A stretch of 64,000 bases of DNA, from positions 50,083-114,082 of the forward strand of contig CABXCC010000002.1 in the NCBI GenBank assembly GCA_902510475.1, written 5' to 3'. A program made the translations under genes and the position numbers. Under the pieces are notes generated by a model that did no database searches, was not told the origin of the DNA, and saw nothing but the letters and a program-made list of their open reading frames with translations. The stretch comes from an uncultured Bacteroidota bacterium (GTDB lineage: Bacteria; Bacteroidota; Bacteroidia; Flavobacteriales; Flavobacteriaceae). This document shows positions 1-10,091 of the stretch, piece by piece (position 1 is the stretch's first letter; every line of letters starts with the position of its first letter).

Positions 1-639
1 TATTTTTAAAATTTTACTTGCATTACCACCAGATCCAATAACAATAATATTTTGTTTACCAATTGTGTTTTCGTCTATCCAGTTTTCAAAAGAAATCCAT
101 TCATTTTTATCAATGTTATTTTTTAAAGCTCTAACAGTTCCAATTTTAAAAGATTTAGATTTAACAATTTTATCATCAATAATAATATTTAATTCAGTAC
201 TACCTCCTCCAACATCAACATATAAGTAATGATTTGAAAAGTTTAGTTTAGATTTAAGAAAAATATTAGCTATTATCATTGCTTCATCCTTTCCAGAAAT
301 TATGTCAATTAAAATATCATGACTTTTAAAAATATCATCAATAATTTTAGATGAATTTAAAGCCTCACGCATAGCTGAAGTTGCTACTGCCTTAAAAGCA
401 TCTACTCTATGTAAAATCATTAGTAATTTAAAGGCTTTTAAAGCTTCACCGAGTTTTTTTATACTTTTCTTTGACAGTTTGCCCTTTGAAAAAACATCTT
501 CTCCTAATCTAAGAGGAACTCTTACAAGGCTAATTTTCTTATATAAGATATCATTAGGCCTTTTTATAACACTCGAAATTAATAGCCTAACAGCATTTGA
601 ACCGATATCAATGGCAGCAAGCTTTCTAATGGTATTCAT
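1..639 (-). CDS. Ppx/GppA family exopolyphosphatase (partial, C-terminus outside window)
   Basis: Reverse-strand reading from the ATG at 639: MNTIRKLAAIDIGSNAVRLLISSV... with DIGSNAVRL and DVGGGSTEL motifs typical of Ppx/GppA; runs off the window edge. Confidence 0.85.
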   Translation of the reverse strand, partial: MNTIRKLAAIDIGSNAVRLLISSVIKRPNDILYKKISLVRVPLRLGEDVFSKGKLSKKSIKKLGEALKAFKLLMILHRVDAFKAVATSAMREALNSSKIIDDIFKSHDILIDIISGKDEAMIIANIFLKSKLNFSNHYLYVDVGGGSTELNIIIDDKIVKSKSFKIGTVRALKNNIDKNEWISFENWIDENTIGKQNIIVIGSGGNASKILKI

Positions 640-641
640 AA

Positions 642-1289
642 TTATGGGCTTAATCGATCAATTTTCCATTTTTTATCAATTAAACTGTAACGGATTCTAT
701 CATGTAATCTATTATCTCCTCCTTGCCAAAATTCATATTCAATGGGTTTTACAAGAAAACCTCCCCAATTAACTGGTCTTTTGATTTCTTTATTTGAAAA
801 TTCTTTAGTAAGTTTTTTAAATCTTTGCTCTAAAATAACTCTAGAGTCAATTACAGAACTTTGATTTGAAGAAACAAGGGCACCAATCTTACTCCCTTTT
901 GGACGTGAGTTAAAATATTCATCACTAATTTTATTTGATGTTTTATCTGCGTAACCTTTGATAATAACCTGTCTCTCTAGTTGTTCCCAAAAAAAAGATA
1001 TAGAAACTTTATTGTTATCAGAAATAGAAACAGATTTTTCACTGTTATAGTTTGTAAAAAAAATAAAACCTTCATCAGAGTAGAATTTAAGTAATACAAC
1101 TCTTCCTTTTGGAAATCCTTTGTTATCTATTGTTGATAATGTCATAGCATTTGGTTCGAAATCTCCCTTAATAGAAGTCGCATCATTAAACCAATTATCA
1201 AACAAATTCATAGGAGATTCTGGAACAGAATCTTCATTAATAATATTTTTTGAATATGATTTTCTAAAATTACTAATATCTCTTTGCAT
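642..1289 (-). CDS. pdxH: Pyridoxamine 5'-phosphate oxidase
   Basis: 215 aa; full-length PdxH-like pattern (RVVLLK, SRPKGSKIGA, FWQGGDNRLHDRIRY). Confidence 0.93.
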   Translation of the reverse strand: MQRDISNFRKSYSKNIINEDSVPESPMNLFDNWFNDATSIKGDFEPNAMTLSTIDNKGFPKGRVVLLKFYSDEGFIFFTNYNSEKSVSISDNNKVSISFFWEQLERQVIIKGYADKTSNKISDEYFNSRPKGSKIGALVSSNQSSVIDSRVILEQRFKKLTKEFSNKEIKRPVNWGGFLVKPIEYEFWQGGDNRLHDRIRYSLIDKKWKIDRLSP

Positions 1290-1322
1290 GGTTCAAATTT
1301 AAAAAATAAATAACCTACTTTA

Positions 1323-2228
1323 TTAAATAACTATCTTTTTACCTTCCTCCGAAAGCATTACGTCGTTAAAATTTTTTTTTGTTTCATTAAAAAATTCTTG
1401 AATATCATCATATCTAGATGAAAAGTGACCAATTAATAATTTTTTTACTTCTGATTTTTGCGCTAATATTCCAGCATCTTTAGTGGTTGAATGAAATGTT
1501 GATTTGGCCTTGTCTTGATGTCTTTGTAGAAAAGTGGTTTCACAATATAATAAATCGACTCCCCTGATTGTATCAATTATAGATTCACAAAAAGAAGTAT
1601 CACTACAATATGCGTATGATTTTGAATTATCTCCTTCTTTTGTGACATCAAGATAACTCACCTCATTCCCGTCTTCGTCAATGACATTCAAACCTTTTGT
1701 AAATTTATTATAGTAAATTTTATCGATTTTTTTATCCTTTAATTTATCAATTAAAAGTTTTCTTTTCTTTGGTTGCTCTTTAATCAGAAAACCGTTAGTG
1801 TAAATTGAATGTTTTAATGGGATAGTTTGAACGATATAAGATGGACATTCAAATATTCTTTTTGATTTTTCTGATTTTAGTCCGTTTAATTTTAATTCAT
1901 AACTAAATTTTATTTTTGCATACTTTATATGAGCTTGAACAATTCTTAAAACTGAAACAGGGCAAAATATTTCTAACTTTTTATCTCTCTTAAGTAACGA
2001 TAAGGTGGTTAGCAAACCCATCAAACCAAAGAAATGGTCTCCATGAGCATGTGATATTAATATAATTTCAATATTTGAGAGTTTTATTTTATATCTTCTC
2101 AGCTGAAACTGTACTCCCTCACAACAATCAATTAAAATATTTTTATTTCCCACCTGCAATACATGTGATGAGGAAAATTGGTTAAGCTTTGGGATTGCAC
2201 CCTGCGAGCCAAGTATTGTTAAATTCAA
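1323..2228 (-). CDS. rnz: Ribonuclease Z (metallo-beta-lactamase fold)
   Basis: SHAHGDHFFGL motif, FHSTTKDAG, N-terminal LGSQGAIP. Confidence 0.93.
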   Translation of the reverse strand: MNLTILGSQGAIPKLNQFSSSHVLQVGNKNILIDCCEGVQFQLRRYKIKLSNIEIILISHAHGDHFFGLMGLLTTLSLLKRDKKLEIFCPVSVLRIVQAHIKYAKIKFSYELKLNGLKSEKSKRIFECPSYIVQTIPLKHSIYTNGFLIKEQPKKRKLLIDKLKDKKIDKIYYNKFTKGLNVIDEDGNEVSYLDVTKEGDNSKSYAYCSDTSFCESIIDTIRGVDLLYCETTFLQRHQDKAKSTFHSTTKDAGILAQKSEVKKLLIGHFSSRYDDIQEFFNETKKNFNDVMLSEEGKKIVI

Positions 2229-2232
2229 TGAT

Positions 2233-3156
2233 TTATATTTTTTTTGCTAATAGATATATAACCGCCATTCTAATTGCTACTCCATTCTCTACTTGATTTA
2301 AAATAATAGAATTATCAGAATCTGCTACTTCGCTAGTTATTTCCACTCCTCTGTTAATCGGGCCTGGATGCATTATTATAATTTTCTTGTTTAATTTATT
2401 TAATCTCTCCTTCGTAAGACCATAATACCTCTTATATTCTCTAACCGACGGAAAGTAACTGTCAGACATTCTTTCATTTTGAAGTCTTAACATATTTGCA
2501 ACGTCACACCATTCTAGAGCTTTATCAAGATCATTTTCAACTTTTACACCTAATTCTTTAATATATTTAGGAAGTAAGGTGTTGGGTCCACAGACAGAAA
2601 CATTGGCCCCTTGCAATTGGAGTGCAAAAATATTTGATAAGGCTACTCTGCTGTGAAGAATATCACCAACTATAAGTATATTTCTATTTTTTAAATCACC
2701 CAACTTCTCTCTCATTGAGTAAGAATCAAGTAAAGCTTGGGTGGGATGTTCGTGAGCTCCGTCACCAGCATTTATGATTGTAGAATTTACCTTTTTAGAT
2801 AATAAATGAGGTGCACCTGGATTTGAATGCCTAATCACAATCATATCGACTTTCATGGCTAGGATATTATTTACGGTATCAATCAGTGATTCACCCTTTT
2901 TTAATGATGATTGAGATGATGAAAAATTTAATACATCAGCAGATAATCTTTTTTGAGCAAGTTCAAATGATAATTTTGTTCTTGTTGAATTTTCAAAAAA
3001 TAAATTAGCAATTGTAATATCTCTTAACGAAGGAACTTTTTTAATCGGCCTATTAATTACTTCTTTGAAATTATCTGCGGTCTTAAAAATCAGTTCTAAA
3101 TCGTTTAGATTTAGATATTTAATTCCTAATAAATGATCAACGCTTAAGCTATCCAT
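2233..3156 (-). CDS. pyrB: Aspartate carbamoyltransferase catalytic subunit
   Basis: FFENSTRTKLSFE and HPTQALLD motifs; adjacent to pyrR. Confidence 0.95.
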   Translation of the reverse strand: MDSLSVDHLLGIKYLNLNDLELIFKTADNFKEVINRPIKKVPSLRDITIANLFFENSTRTKLSFELAQKRLSADVLNFSSSQSSLKKGESLIDTVNNILAMKVDMIVIRHSNPGAPHLLSKKVNSTIINAGDGAHEHPTQALLDSYSMREKLGDLKNRNILIVGDILHSRVALSNIFALQLQGANVSVCGPNTLLPKYIKELGVKVENDLDKALEWCDVANMLRLQNERMSDSYFPSVREYKRYYGLTKERLNKLNKKIIIMHPGPINRGVEITSEVADSDNSIILNQVENGVAIRMAVIYLLAKKI

Positions 3157-3697
3157 TTTCTATATTTTCTAAATAAATATAATTCCCAAATTTTTTATTA
3201 TTCCAGCCAACATTCACTTTTTGATCTTCATACACGTCTACCTGAATACCTTTATAATCTGGTTGAATGGGTAGCTCCCTACTGAATCTTCTATCAACTA
3301 ACACTAATAATTCTATGGTTTTTGGTCTTCCAAAAGTTTCAATCGCGGTTAAAGCTGCTCTAATTGTTCTTCCAGTATACAAAACATCATCAATAAATAC
3401 AACGTGTTTATCCTCAACTAGTAATTTGAATTCGGTTTTATTTGGAATTAAAATATCTTCACTTCTTCTAAAGTCATCTCTAAAAAAAGTTATATCAAGG
3501 TATCCAAAGTTAATATTTGGCAAATTGTATTTTTCACTTAGAATATTAACGATTTTATCACATAACTCTATTCCTCTAGGCTGTAGTCCAACTAGAACTG
3601 TATTTTTAAAATCACTGTGATTTTCAGTAAGTTGGCAAGCAAGTCTATCTAGAGAAATCTCTAACTGTTTTTCGTTTAGCAATATACTTTTACCCAT
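3149..3697 (-). CDS. pyrR: Bifunctional pyr operon regulator/uracil phosphoribosyltransferase PyrR
   Basis: PRPP motif VVFIDDVLYTGRTIRAAL; 8-bp overlap with pyrB. Confidence 0.95.
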   Translation of the reverse strand: MGKSILLNEKQLEISLDRLACQLTENHSDFKNTVLVGLQPRGIELCDKIVNILSEKYNLPNINFGYLDITFFRDDFRRSEDILIPNKTEFKLLVEDKHVVFIDDVLYTGRTIRAALTAIETFGRPKTIELLVLVDRRFSRELPIQPDYKGIQVDVYEDQKVNVGWNNKKFGNYIYLENIENG

Positions 3698-3723
3698 TAT
3701 GTATTTAATAATACATTTAATTT

Positions 3724-3757
3724 AAAAAAAAAGCCTTTCAATTGAAAGGCTTTTTTT
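3724..3757 (-). terminator. Rho-independent terminator downstream of rpsA
   Basis: AAAGCCTTTCAATTGAAAGGCTTT perfect dyad with A/T tracts on both sides, immediately after the rpsA stop codon. Confidence 0.85.
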
Positions 3758-3758
3758 A

Positions 3759-5648
3759 TTATTTTCCATCCATTTTATCCTTGAGCTCCTGCAATTGCTC
3801 GTTTGCATCTCCAAGTGTATTTTTAGATGATTCTTTATCCTCCTTCATTTTTTTGGTCATTACTTTCTTATTCATTTCTTCAACATCTCTGAAGGTTTGA
3901 GTATGAGATAATACAACTCTTTTGGTGTCTTTGTTAAACTCTATAACTTTTAGGTCAACAACTTCACCTTTCTGAAGTTTACTACCATCATCCTTTATCA
4001 TATGTCTTGAAGGTATAAATGCAATTACATCCTCATTAAATTGAACTGTAGCACCTTTAGGTACAATCTCTGTAACTTCTGAGTTATGAATAGAATCTAA
4101 AGAGAATTCAGATTCGTATTTGTTCCATGGATTTTCAGATAACTGTTTATGTCCTAGACTTAACTTTCTGTTGTCTACATCTAACTCTAATACAACCACT
4201 TCAATATTCTCTCCAGTATTACAGAATTCTCTTGGGTGTTTAATTTTCTTTGTCCACGAAAGATCAGAAATATAGATTAATCCATCAACACCTTCTTCAA
4301 GTTCAACAAACACCCCAAAGTTGGTGAAGTTTCTAACTATACCTTTATGTTTTGAATCAACAGGGTATTTTTTGGTTATGTCAGTCCAAGGATCGGGTGT
4401 TAACTGCTTAACACCAAGAGACATTTTTCTATCTTCTCTGTCGAAGGTTAAAATTTTCGCCTCAATTTGATCACCTACATTAAAGAAGTCTTGAGCAGAT
4501 CTTAAATGGGTAGACCATGACATCTCTGAAACATGTATAAGACCTTCTACTCCCTCAGAAATTTCTACAAAAGCTCCATAATCAGCAATAACAACAACCT
4601 TTCCTTTTACAACATCTCCAACTTTTAAGTCGTCGGCTAAGGCCTCCCATGGATGTTTGCTTAATTGTTTTAATCCCAGCTGAATTCTTGATTTATCTTC
4701 ATCAAAATCAAGAATAACAACTTTTATTTGTTCATCCAGCTCGACTATTTCATTTGGATGATTAATTCTTGACCATGATAAATCTGTAATGTGAATCAAC
4801 CCATCAACTCCACCTAAATCCATAAACACACCATATGAGGTTATATTTTTAACAACTCCTTCTAAAATTTGACCTTTTTCAAGTTGCTTTATAATTTCTT
4901 TTTTCTGCAGCTCGATATCAGCTTCAATAAGGGCTTTATGGGAAACTACCACGTTTTTAAATTCATGATTAATCTTAACAACTTTAAATTCCATTGTCTT
5001 ATTTACATACTGATCGTAATCTCTAATTGGTTTTACATCAATCTGTGAGCCAGGTAAGAATGCTTCGATTCCAAAAACATCAACAATCATTCCTCCTTTT
5101 GTTCTACATTTTACAAAACCATTAACAATTTCACCAGTATCGTGAGCGTTATTAACACTTTCCCAAGCTTTAATTACTCTTGCTTTTCTATGTGATAAAA
5201 TTAGCTGACCAGTGGCATCTTCTCTGATATCAATTAAAACTTCAACCTTATCTCCAACGGATAAATTTGGGTTGTATCTAAATTCGTTTAGAGAGATGAC
5301 TCCTTCTGATTTGGCATTGATATCTATAATAGCTTCTCTTTCTGTCATATGAACAACAGTACCTTCAACAACATTGTTGGTAAGAGTTTCTACAAAATTT
5401 TCTTCAACTAATTTTTCAAATTCTTTTATTTGCTTATCATCAACCTGGTCAATTCCCTCTTCGTAATTGTGCCAATCAAATTTTGATAGATCAACTTTTT
5501 CTTCAGTTGACTCAGCTTTTTCAGTTGATGTAGTATCTTCTTTAATTTCAGTTACAATTTCAGTAGTTTCTTCGTTTGTAACCTTTACATCTACTTGTTC
5601 GTTTGTAGTTTCTAAAGTAGATTCTTTTTTTTCTGCTTTTTTTGGCAT
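3759..5648 (-). CDS. rpsA: 30S ribosomal protein S1
   Basis: Multiple S1 repeats (GVFVELEEGVDGLIYISDLSW etc.). The track start at 5669 is a TTG; ATG at 5648 (MPKKAEKK...) is more likely. Confidence 0.95.
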   Translation of the reverse strand: MPKKAEKKESTLETTNEQVDVKVTNEETTEIVTEIKEDTTSTEKAESTEEKVDLSKFDWHNYEEGIDQVDDKQIKEFEKLVEENFVETLTNNVVEGTVVHMTEREAIIDINAKSEGVISLNEFRYNPNLSVGDKVEVLIDIREDATGQLILSHRKARVIKAWESVNNAHDTGEIVNGFVKCRTKGGMIVDVFGIEAFLPGSQIDVKPIRDYDQYVNKTMEFKVVKINHEFKNVVVSHKALIEADIELQKKEIIKQLEKGQILEGVVKNITSYGVFMDLGGVDGLIHITDLSWSRINHPNEIVELDEQIKVVILDFDEDKSRIQLGLKQLSKHPWEALADDLKVGDVVKGKVVVIADYGAFVEISEGVEGLIHVSEMSWSTHLRSAQDFFNVGDQIEAKILTFDREDRKMSLGVKQLTPDPWTDITKKYPVDSKHKGIVRNFTNFGVFVELEEGVDGLIYISDLSWTKKIKHPREFCNTGENIEVVVLELDVDNRKLSLGHKQLSENPWNKYESEFSLDSIHNSEVTEIVPKGATVQFNEDVIAFIPSRHMIKDDGSKLQKGEVVDLKVIEFNKDTKRVVLSHTQTFRDVEEMNKKVMTKKMKEDKESSKNTLGDANEQLQELKDKMDGK

Positions 5649-5796
5649 GATAAAAAATTTGTATTCCAAAATTTCCTACTGATTTAACACACAAACCTTG
5701 GAAGGCATTTACATTATTTAAGCACTTGCTTCAGTATTAGGTGACAAAATGCACGCGAAATTAAAAAATATTATGGTAAAAACCTTACGTTAAATA

Positions 5797-6483
5797 TTAA
5801 TTATTTAATTTTTCTTTAATTAGGGAAGAAATTTTAAGTAATTGATCTTCAATACTTAAAAAACTATTATCAATCACAACAGCACCCTTTTGGATAATCA
5901 AAGGAGAATCTTTTCGGGTAGAGTCTAAGTTATCTCTATATATTATGTTTTCTAATACTTCATGAAATTCTACTTTTTCACCATAATCAACCATTTCATT
6001 GTATCTTCTTTTCGCTCGAACCTCAGTAGAAGCTGTTAAGAAAAGCTTAAGATCAGCATCTGGGAAAACAACAGAGCCAATGTCTCTGCCATCCATTACT
6101 ATACCCTTATTTCTGTCAATATTTCTTTGAAGTTTTACCATTTCCTTTCTAATTTTAGGAATTGCCGCTACAACACTTACTTTTTGAGATACTTTTAAGC
6201 TTTTAATTTCATTTTCAATATTTCGATCATTTAAAAAAATTTCGGAAATTAAATTTTTATTAAACTTAAAATGAATTTTGTTATTATTTAATAGTTTGAT
6301 AAACTGATCTATATTACTATCAATTAACTCCATTAAATTATTTTCCACAGCATATAATGTAACTGCTCTGTACATTGAACCTGAATTTATATATGTATAA
6401 CCTAATGAAACCGCCAATTCCTTAGCAATTGAACTCTTTCCAGTTGATGCATGTCCATCAATAGCTATAGTTAGTTTTTTCAT
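5797..6483 (-). CDS. cmk: (d)CMP kinase
   Basis: IAIDGHASTGKSSIAKELA P-loop; MDGRDIGSVVFPDA. Confidence 0.95.
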   Translation of the reverse strand: MKKLTIAIDGHASTGKSSIAKELAVSLGYTYINSGSMYRAVTLYAVENNLMELIDSNIDQFIKLLNNNKIHFKFNKNLISEIFLNDRNIENEIKSLKVSQKVSVVAAIPKIRKEMVKLQRNIDRNKGIVMDGRDIGSVVFPDADLKLFLTASTEVRAKRRYNEMVDYGEKVEFHEVLENIIYRDNLDSTRKDSPLIIQKGAVVIDNSFLSIEDQLLKISSLIKEKLNN

Positions 6484-7511
6484 TAGTTTAAATCAATTTG
6501 AAGTCCTACATAATTAACATTCGACGCACTAGAGTATCTTGCATGACTATAATTGAAACGAAGTTTATTAAATTTCATTCCAAATCCAAAAGATACTCCC
6601 GAAAAGTTTCTTTGTTCAAGAATTTTAAGTTCTTCAGACCTTCTAAAACTGTATCCTAACTGAACCGAAAATATGGATTCTGGGAATATTTCAACCCCAA
6701 CGATTGCGTGCCTCAATAGTTCATTAATGAACGATATATTCTCTTCTGTAACATTTCCATCTAGATCAGTTATTATTCTTGATGGGTTTGATAAGCCTAT
6801 TGGCCACTTTTGTATATTTTCCAGGGTTAAATGCCATTTAATTGGTGCATTATCAAGTCTTTGAGAAAATCCAAGGTTAACTTCAAAGGGTAATGATTCT
6901 CTTACTTCATCATATGCCTTAATTTGAAAACCAATATTTCTAAAAACTAAGGACATATTAATATTATTTTCATCCGTATAAAATAATCCAAAATCGGCAG
7001 CCAAACCGTAAGAATTATATTGTTCAAAGGTTGAGGTTATAAATTTTAAATTTGCTCCGATTCGAATGGGTAAATTCTTTATGTTATTTGCATATCCTAC
7101 CGATAAAACAGATTCATTTCCTGTAAATTCTGAGGTGAAATTCCCATACTCATCGTATCCCATAAAATCTCCATAATTTATATATGAAAAACCAAAATGA
7201 ATTGTATTCCCTCTATTATCAAGAGTGTATGCATAAGAAAGTGAACCAAAAGAAATATCAGAAAAATAGCTAAAATAGTTTACACTTAATATATTATCCA
7301 TTTCAGGGTTAATTGTCGATGGATTATATAAACCTGAAGTAACATCAGAACCAAAATTAGTGATCGTTTTTCCACCGAGCGCTAATTGTCTTGGTGAGGT
7401 AGATATATTTAAAAATTGATAAGTAGATTCTCCCGCTGATTGGCTGTAGACATTATCTAAAAAAACTGTACTTAAAATTAAAATTAATAAAACTGTTCTT
7501 TTTAAATACAT
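6483..7511 (-). CDS. porQ: Type IX secretion system protein PorQ
   Basis: Signal peptide, PorV/PorQ-like beta-barrel start (STYQFLNISTSPRQLALGGKTI), next to cmk and lon. Confidence 0.85.
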   Translation of the reverse strand: MYLKRTVLLILILSTVFLDNVYSQSAGESTYQFLNISTSPRQLALGGKTITNFGSDVTSGLYNPSTINPEMDNILSVNYFSYFSDISFGSLSYAYTLDNRGNTIHFGFSYINYGDFMGYDEYGNFTSEFTGNESVLSVGYANNIKNLPIRIGANLKFITSTFEQYNSYGLAADFGLFYTDENNINMSLVFRNIGFQIKAYDEVRESLPFEVNLGFSQRLDNAPIKWHLTLENIQKWPIGLSNPSRIITDLDGNVTEENISFINELLRHAIVGVEIFPESIFSVQLGYSFRRSEELKILEQRNFSGVSFGFGMKFNKLRFNYSHARYSSASNVNYVGLQIDLN

Positions 7512-7540
7512 AAATTCAAAACTACAATAAAACTAATTTA

Positions 7541-9991
7541 TTATAAATTTTTATGATTTTTAACCTTTTGATTGGTCAGTGCTAATCTAATTACTTCACT
7601 CATTTCTGAAACATAATGAAATTTTAGTCCTTTAATATATTTTTTATTAATCTCATTTACATCAGGTTCATTCTGTTTACACAGGATAATCTCTTTAATT
7701 TTAGCTCTTTTTGCTGCAAGTATTTTTTCTTTAATTCCTCCAACTGGTAACACCTTACCCCTTAATGTAATTTCACCCGTCATTGCCATCCTCGACTTGA
7801 TCCTTTTTTGAGTAAATAAAGAAACTAATGAAGTTAACATGGCAATTCCAGCACTAGGTCCATCTTTGGGGGTTGCTCCCTCGGGAACATGAATGTGAAT
7901 ATTGTATTTGTTAAAAATTTCTGAATTTATATTAAATTTAGCAGAGTATGATTTAATATATTCCAAAGCGATTTTGGCAGATTCTGTCATGACTTTACCT
8001 AGGTTGCCAGTGATTGATAACTTTCCCTTTCCTTCTGTCAAAATTGATTCAATAAATAATATGTCACCTCCTACTCTAGTCCAAGCTAATCCAGTAACAA
8101 CTCCGGCAATTTCGTTAGACTCATACTCATCCCTTTGAAGCTTTGAAGGACCCAGTATAGTAGTCATATCGTCTAAACTTATATTCGTGTCGTATTTTAC
8201 ATCAGTTGCAATATTTTTAGCACAATTTCTAACGATTTTGGCTATATTTTTTTCCAATCCTCTTACTCCGGATTCTCTTGTATAACCTTCAATTAGTTTC
8301 TCCATAACCTTACCGCTTATTTTTATTTGATTTGGAATTAAGCCGTGTTCTTTTATCTGTTTCGGTAATAAAAATCTTTTTCCAATTTGAATTTTATCCT
8401 CGGTTGTATAACCACTAACATTTATAATTTCCATTCTATCTAGCAGAGCGGGCTGAATATTAGAAAGATTATTAGAGGTCGCAACAAACATTACCTTAGA
8501 TAGATCAAACCCCTTTTCTAAATAATTATCATAAAATTCATTATTTTGTTCTGGGTCCAAAACTTCAAGCATTGCCGATGACGGATCTCCTACGTTTGAA
8601 GATGTTAATTTATCAATTTCGTCAAGAACAAACACAGGATTTGAAGTGTTTGCTTTCTTTATATTTTGAATAATTCTTCCAGGCATTGCACCTATATATG
8701 TTTTTCTATGTCCTCTTATCTCCGCTTCATCTCTTAATCCACCTAGGGATACTCTCACATACTTTCTCCCAATAGCTTCTGCGATTGATTTACCAAGTGA
8801 GGTTTTTCCAACCCCAGGGGGTCCTTGAAGGCATAAAATCGGAGACTTCATGTCTTTACGCAACTTTAACACTGCTAGATATTCGATAATTCTTTTTTTA
8901 ACATCTTCTAGACCGAAATGATCTCTGTTTAAGATTTTGTTTGCTTTAATCAAATCAAACTTATCTTTTGAAAATTCATTCCAGGGAAGATCTAGTAATA
9001 GATCCAAATAATTTCTTTGAACAGAATATTCGGAAACCTGAGGGTTCATTCTCTGAAGCTTTGAGAGTTCTTTTTCAAAATGAGTTTTAATTTCTATATT
9101 CCACTTTTTTACTTTAGCTCTCTTTTTCATTTCATCAATTTCAGAATCATGACTTACCCCACCAAGTTCTTCCTGAATGGTTTTCATTTGTTGGTGTAGG
9201 AAATATTCTCTTTGTTGTTGACTTAAATCATTTTGAACTTTAGATTGAATGTCATTTTTAATTTTTAATTTTTTAAACTCAACATTCATATGCTTTAATG
9301 TTTTTAAAGCTCTTTTTTGTAAGTCATTAATTTCGAGTAAAGCTTGTTTTTCTTTAACAGGAAGATTTAAATTAGATGACACAAAGTTTATTAGGAACGA
9401 TTTGCTTTCTATATTTTTAATGGCAAATGAAGCTTCAGATGGAATATTTGGATTTCTTTTAATTATATCTAGTGATAAGTCTTTTATAGAGTCAATAGTA
9501 GCACTAAATTTTGAGTTAGTGTTTCCTGGATTTTCTTCAGGATAATCCTTTATGTTAGATGTAATGTAGGGAGAATCTGAAATAACTCTCTCAATCTCAA
9601 ATCTCTTCTTACCTTGAATAATAACTGTGGTATTACCGTCCGGCATCTGAAGAACTTTTAAAATCTTTGCAACTGTACCAATAGTGTAAATATCATTCAC
9701 TTTTGGATCCTCAACACTTTCATCTTTTTGTGCAACTACACCGATTAATTTATTAAAATTATTAGCGTCTTTTATAAGTTTAATAGACTTATCTCTTGAT
9801 GCTGTTATTGGAATTACAACACCCGGAAATAAAACTGTATTTCTCAGGGATAAAACAGGCAGCGTAGAAGGTAATTCTTCTTTACTAATCTCAATTTCAT
9901 CCTCCGGCGTCATCAGAGGAATCAGCTCTGAGTTTTCATCGATATCTTGAGCTGACAAATTGTCAATATTAAATAGATTTTTTTTAGACAT
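7541..9991 (-). CDS. lon: Endopeptidase La (Lon protease)
   Basis: LAN domain, GPPGVGKTSLGKSIA, PKDGPSAGIAM catalytic Ser motif. Confidence 0.97.
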   Translation of the reverse strand: MSKKNLFNIDNLSAQDIDENSELIPLMTPEDEIEISKEELPSTLPVLSLRNTVLFPGVVIPITASRDKSIKLIKDANNFNKLIGVVAQKDESVEDPKVNDIYTIGTVAKILKVLQMPDGNTTVIIQGKKRFEIERVISDSPYITSNIKDYPEENPGNTNSKFSATIDSIKDLSLDIIKRNPNIPSEASFAIKNIESKSFLINFVSSNLNLPVKEKQALLEINDLQKRALKTLKHMNVEFKKLKIKNDIQSKVQNDLSQQQREYFLHQQMKTIQEELGGVSHDSEIDEMKKRAKVKKWNIEIKTHFEKELSKLQRMNPQVSEYSVQRNYLDLLLDLPWNEFSKDKFDLIKANKILNRDHFGLEDVKKRIIEYLAVLKLRKDMKSPILCLQGPPGVGKTSLGKSIAEAIGRKYVRVSLGGLRDEAEIRGHRKTYIGAMPGRIIQNIKKANTSNPVFVLDEIDKLTSSNVGDPSSAMLEVLDPEQNNEFYDNYLEKGFDLSKVMFVATSNNLSNIQPALLDRMEIINVSGYTTEDKIQIGKRFLLPKQIKEHGLIPNQIKISGKVMEKLIEGYTRESGVRGLEKNIAKIVRNCAKNIATDVKYDTNISLDDMTTILGPSKLQRDEYESNEIAGVVTGLAWTRVGGDILFIESILTEGKGKLSITGNLGKVMTESAKIALEYIKSYSAKFNINSEIFNKYNIHIHVPEGATPKDGPSAGIAMLTSLVSLFTQKRIKSRMAMTGEITLRGKVLPVGGIKEKILAAKRAKIKEIILCKQNEPDVNEINKKYIKGLKFHYVSEMSEVIRLALTNQKVKNHKNL

Positions 9992-10091
9992 ATTAAATAA
10001 ATATTACAAAATGAGTGATATCTTATCTGATTTAGAAATTAAAATCATCATTTATAATATATATATTTCAACTACTATGCCATTAAAATAA

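Noticed and set aside
3267-3620. Plus-strand ORF antisense to pyrR
   Set aside because: Lies wholly inside pyrR; hydrophobic low-complexity translation expected from the antisense frame
5467-5682. Ser/Val-rich ORF antisense to the rpsA N-terminus
   Set aside because: Mirror of the acidic Glu/Thr-rich S1 N-terminal extension
10011-10091. 26-codon plus-strand sORF between lon and the MFS gene (MSDILSDLEIKIIIYNIYISTTMPLK)
   Set aside because: Short, no recognisable features, expected by chance in AT-rich intergenic DNA
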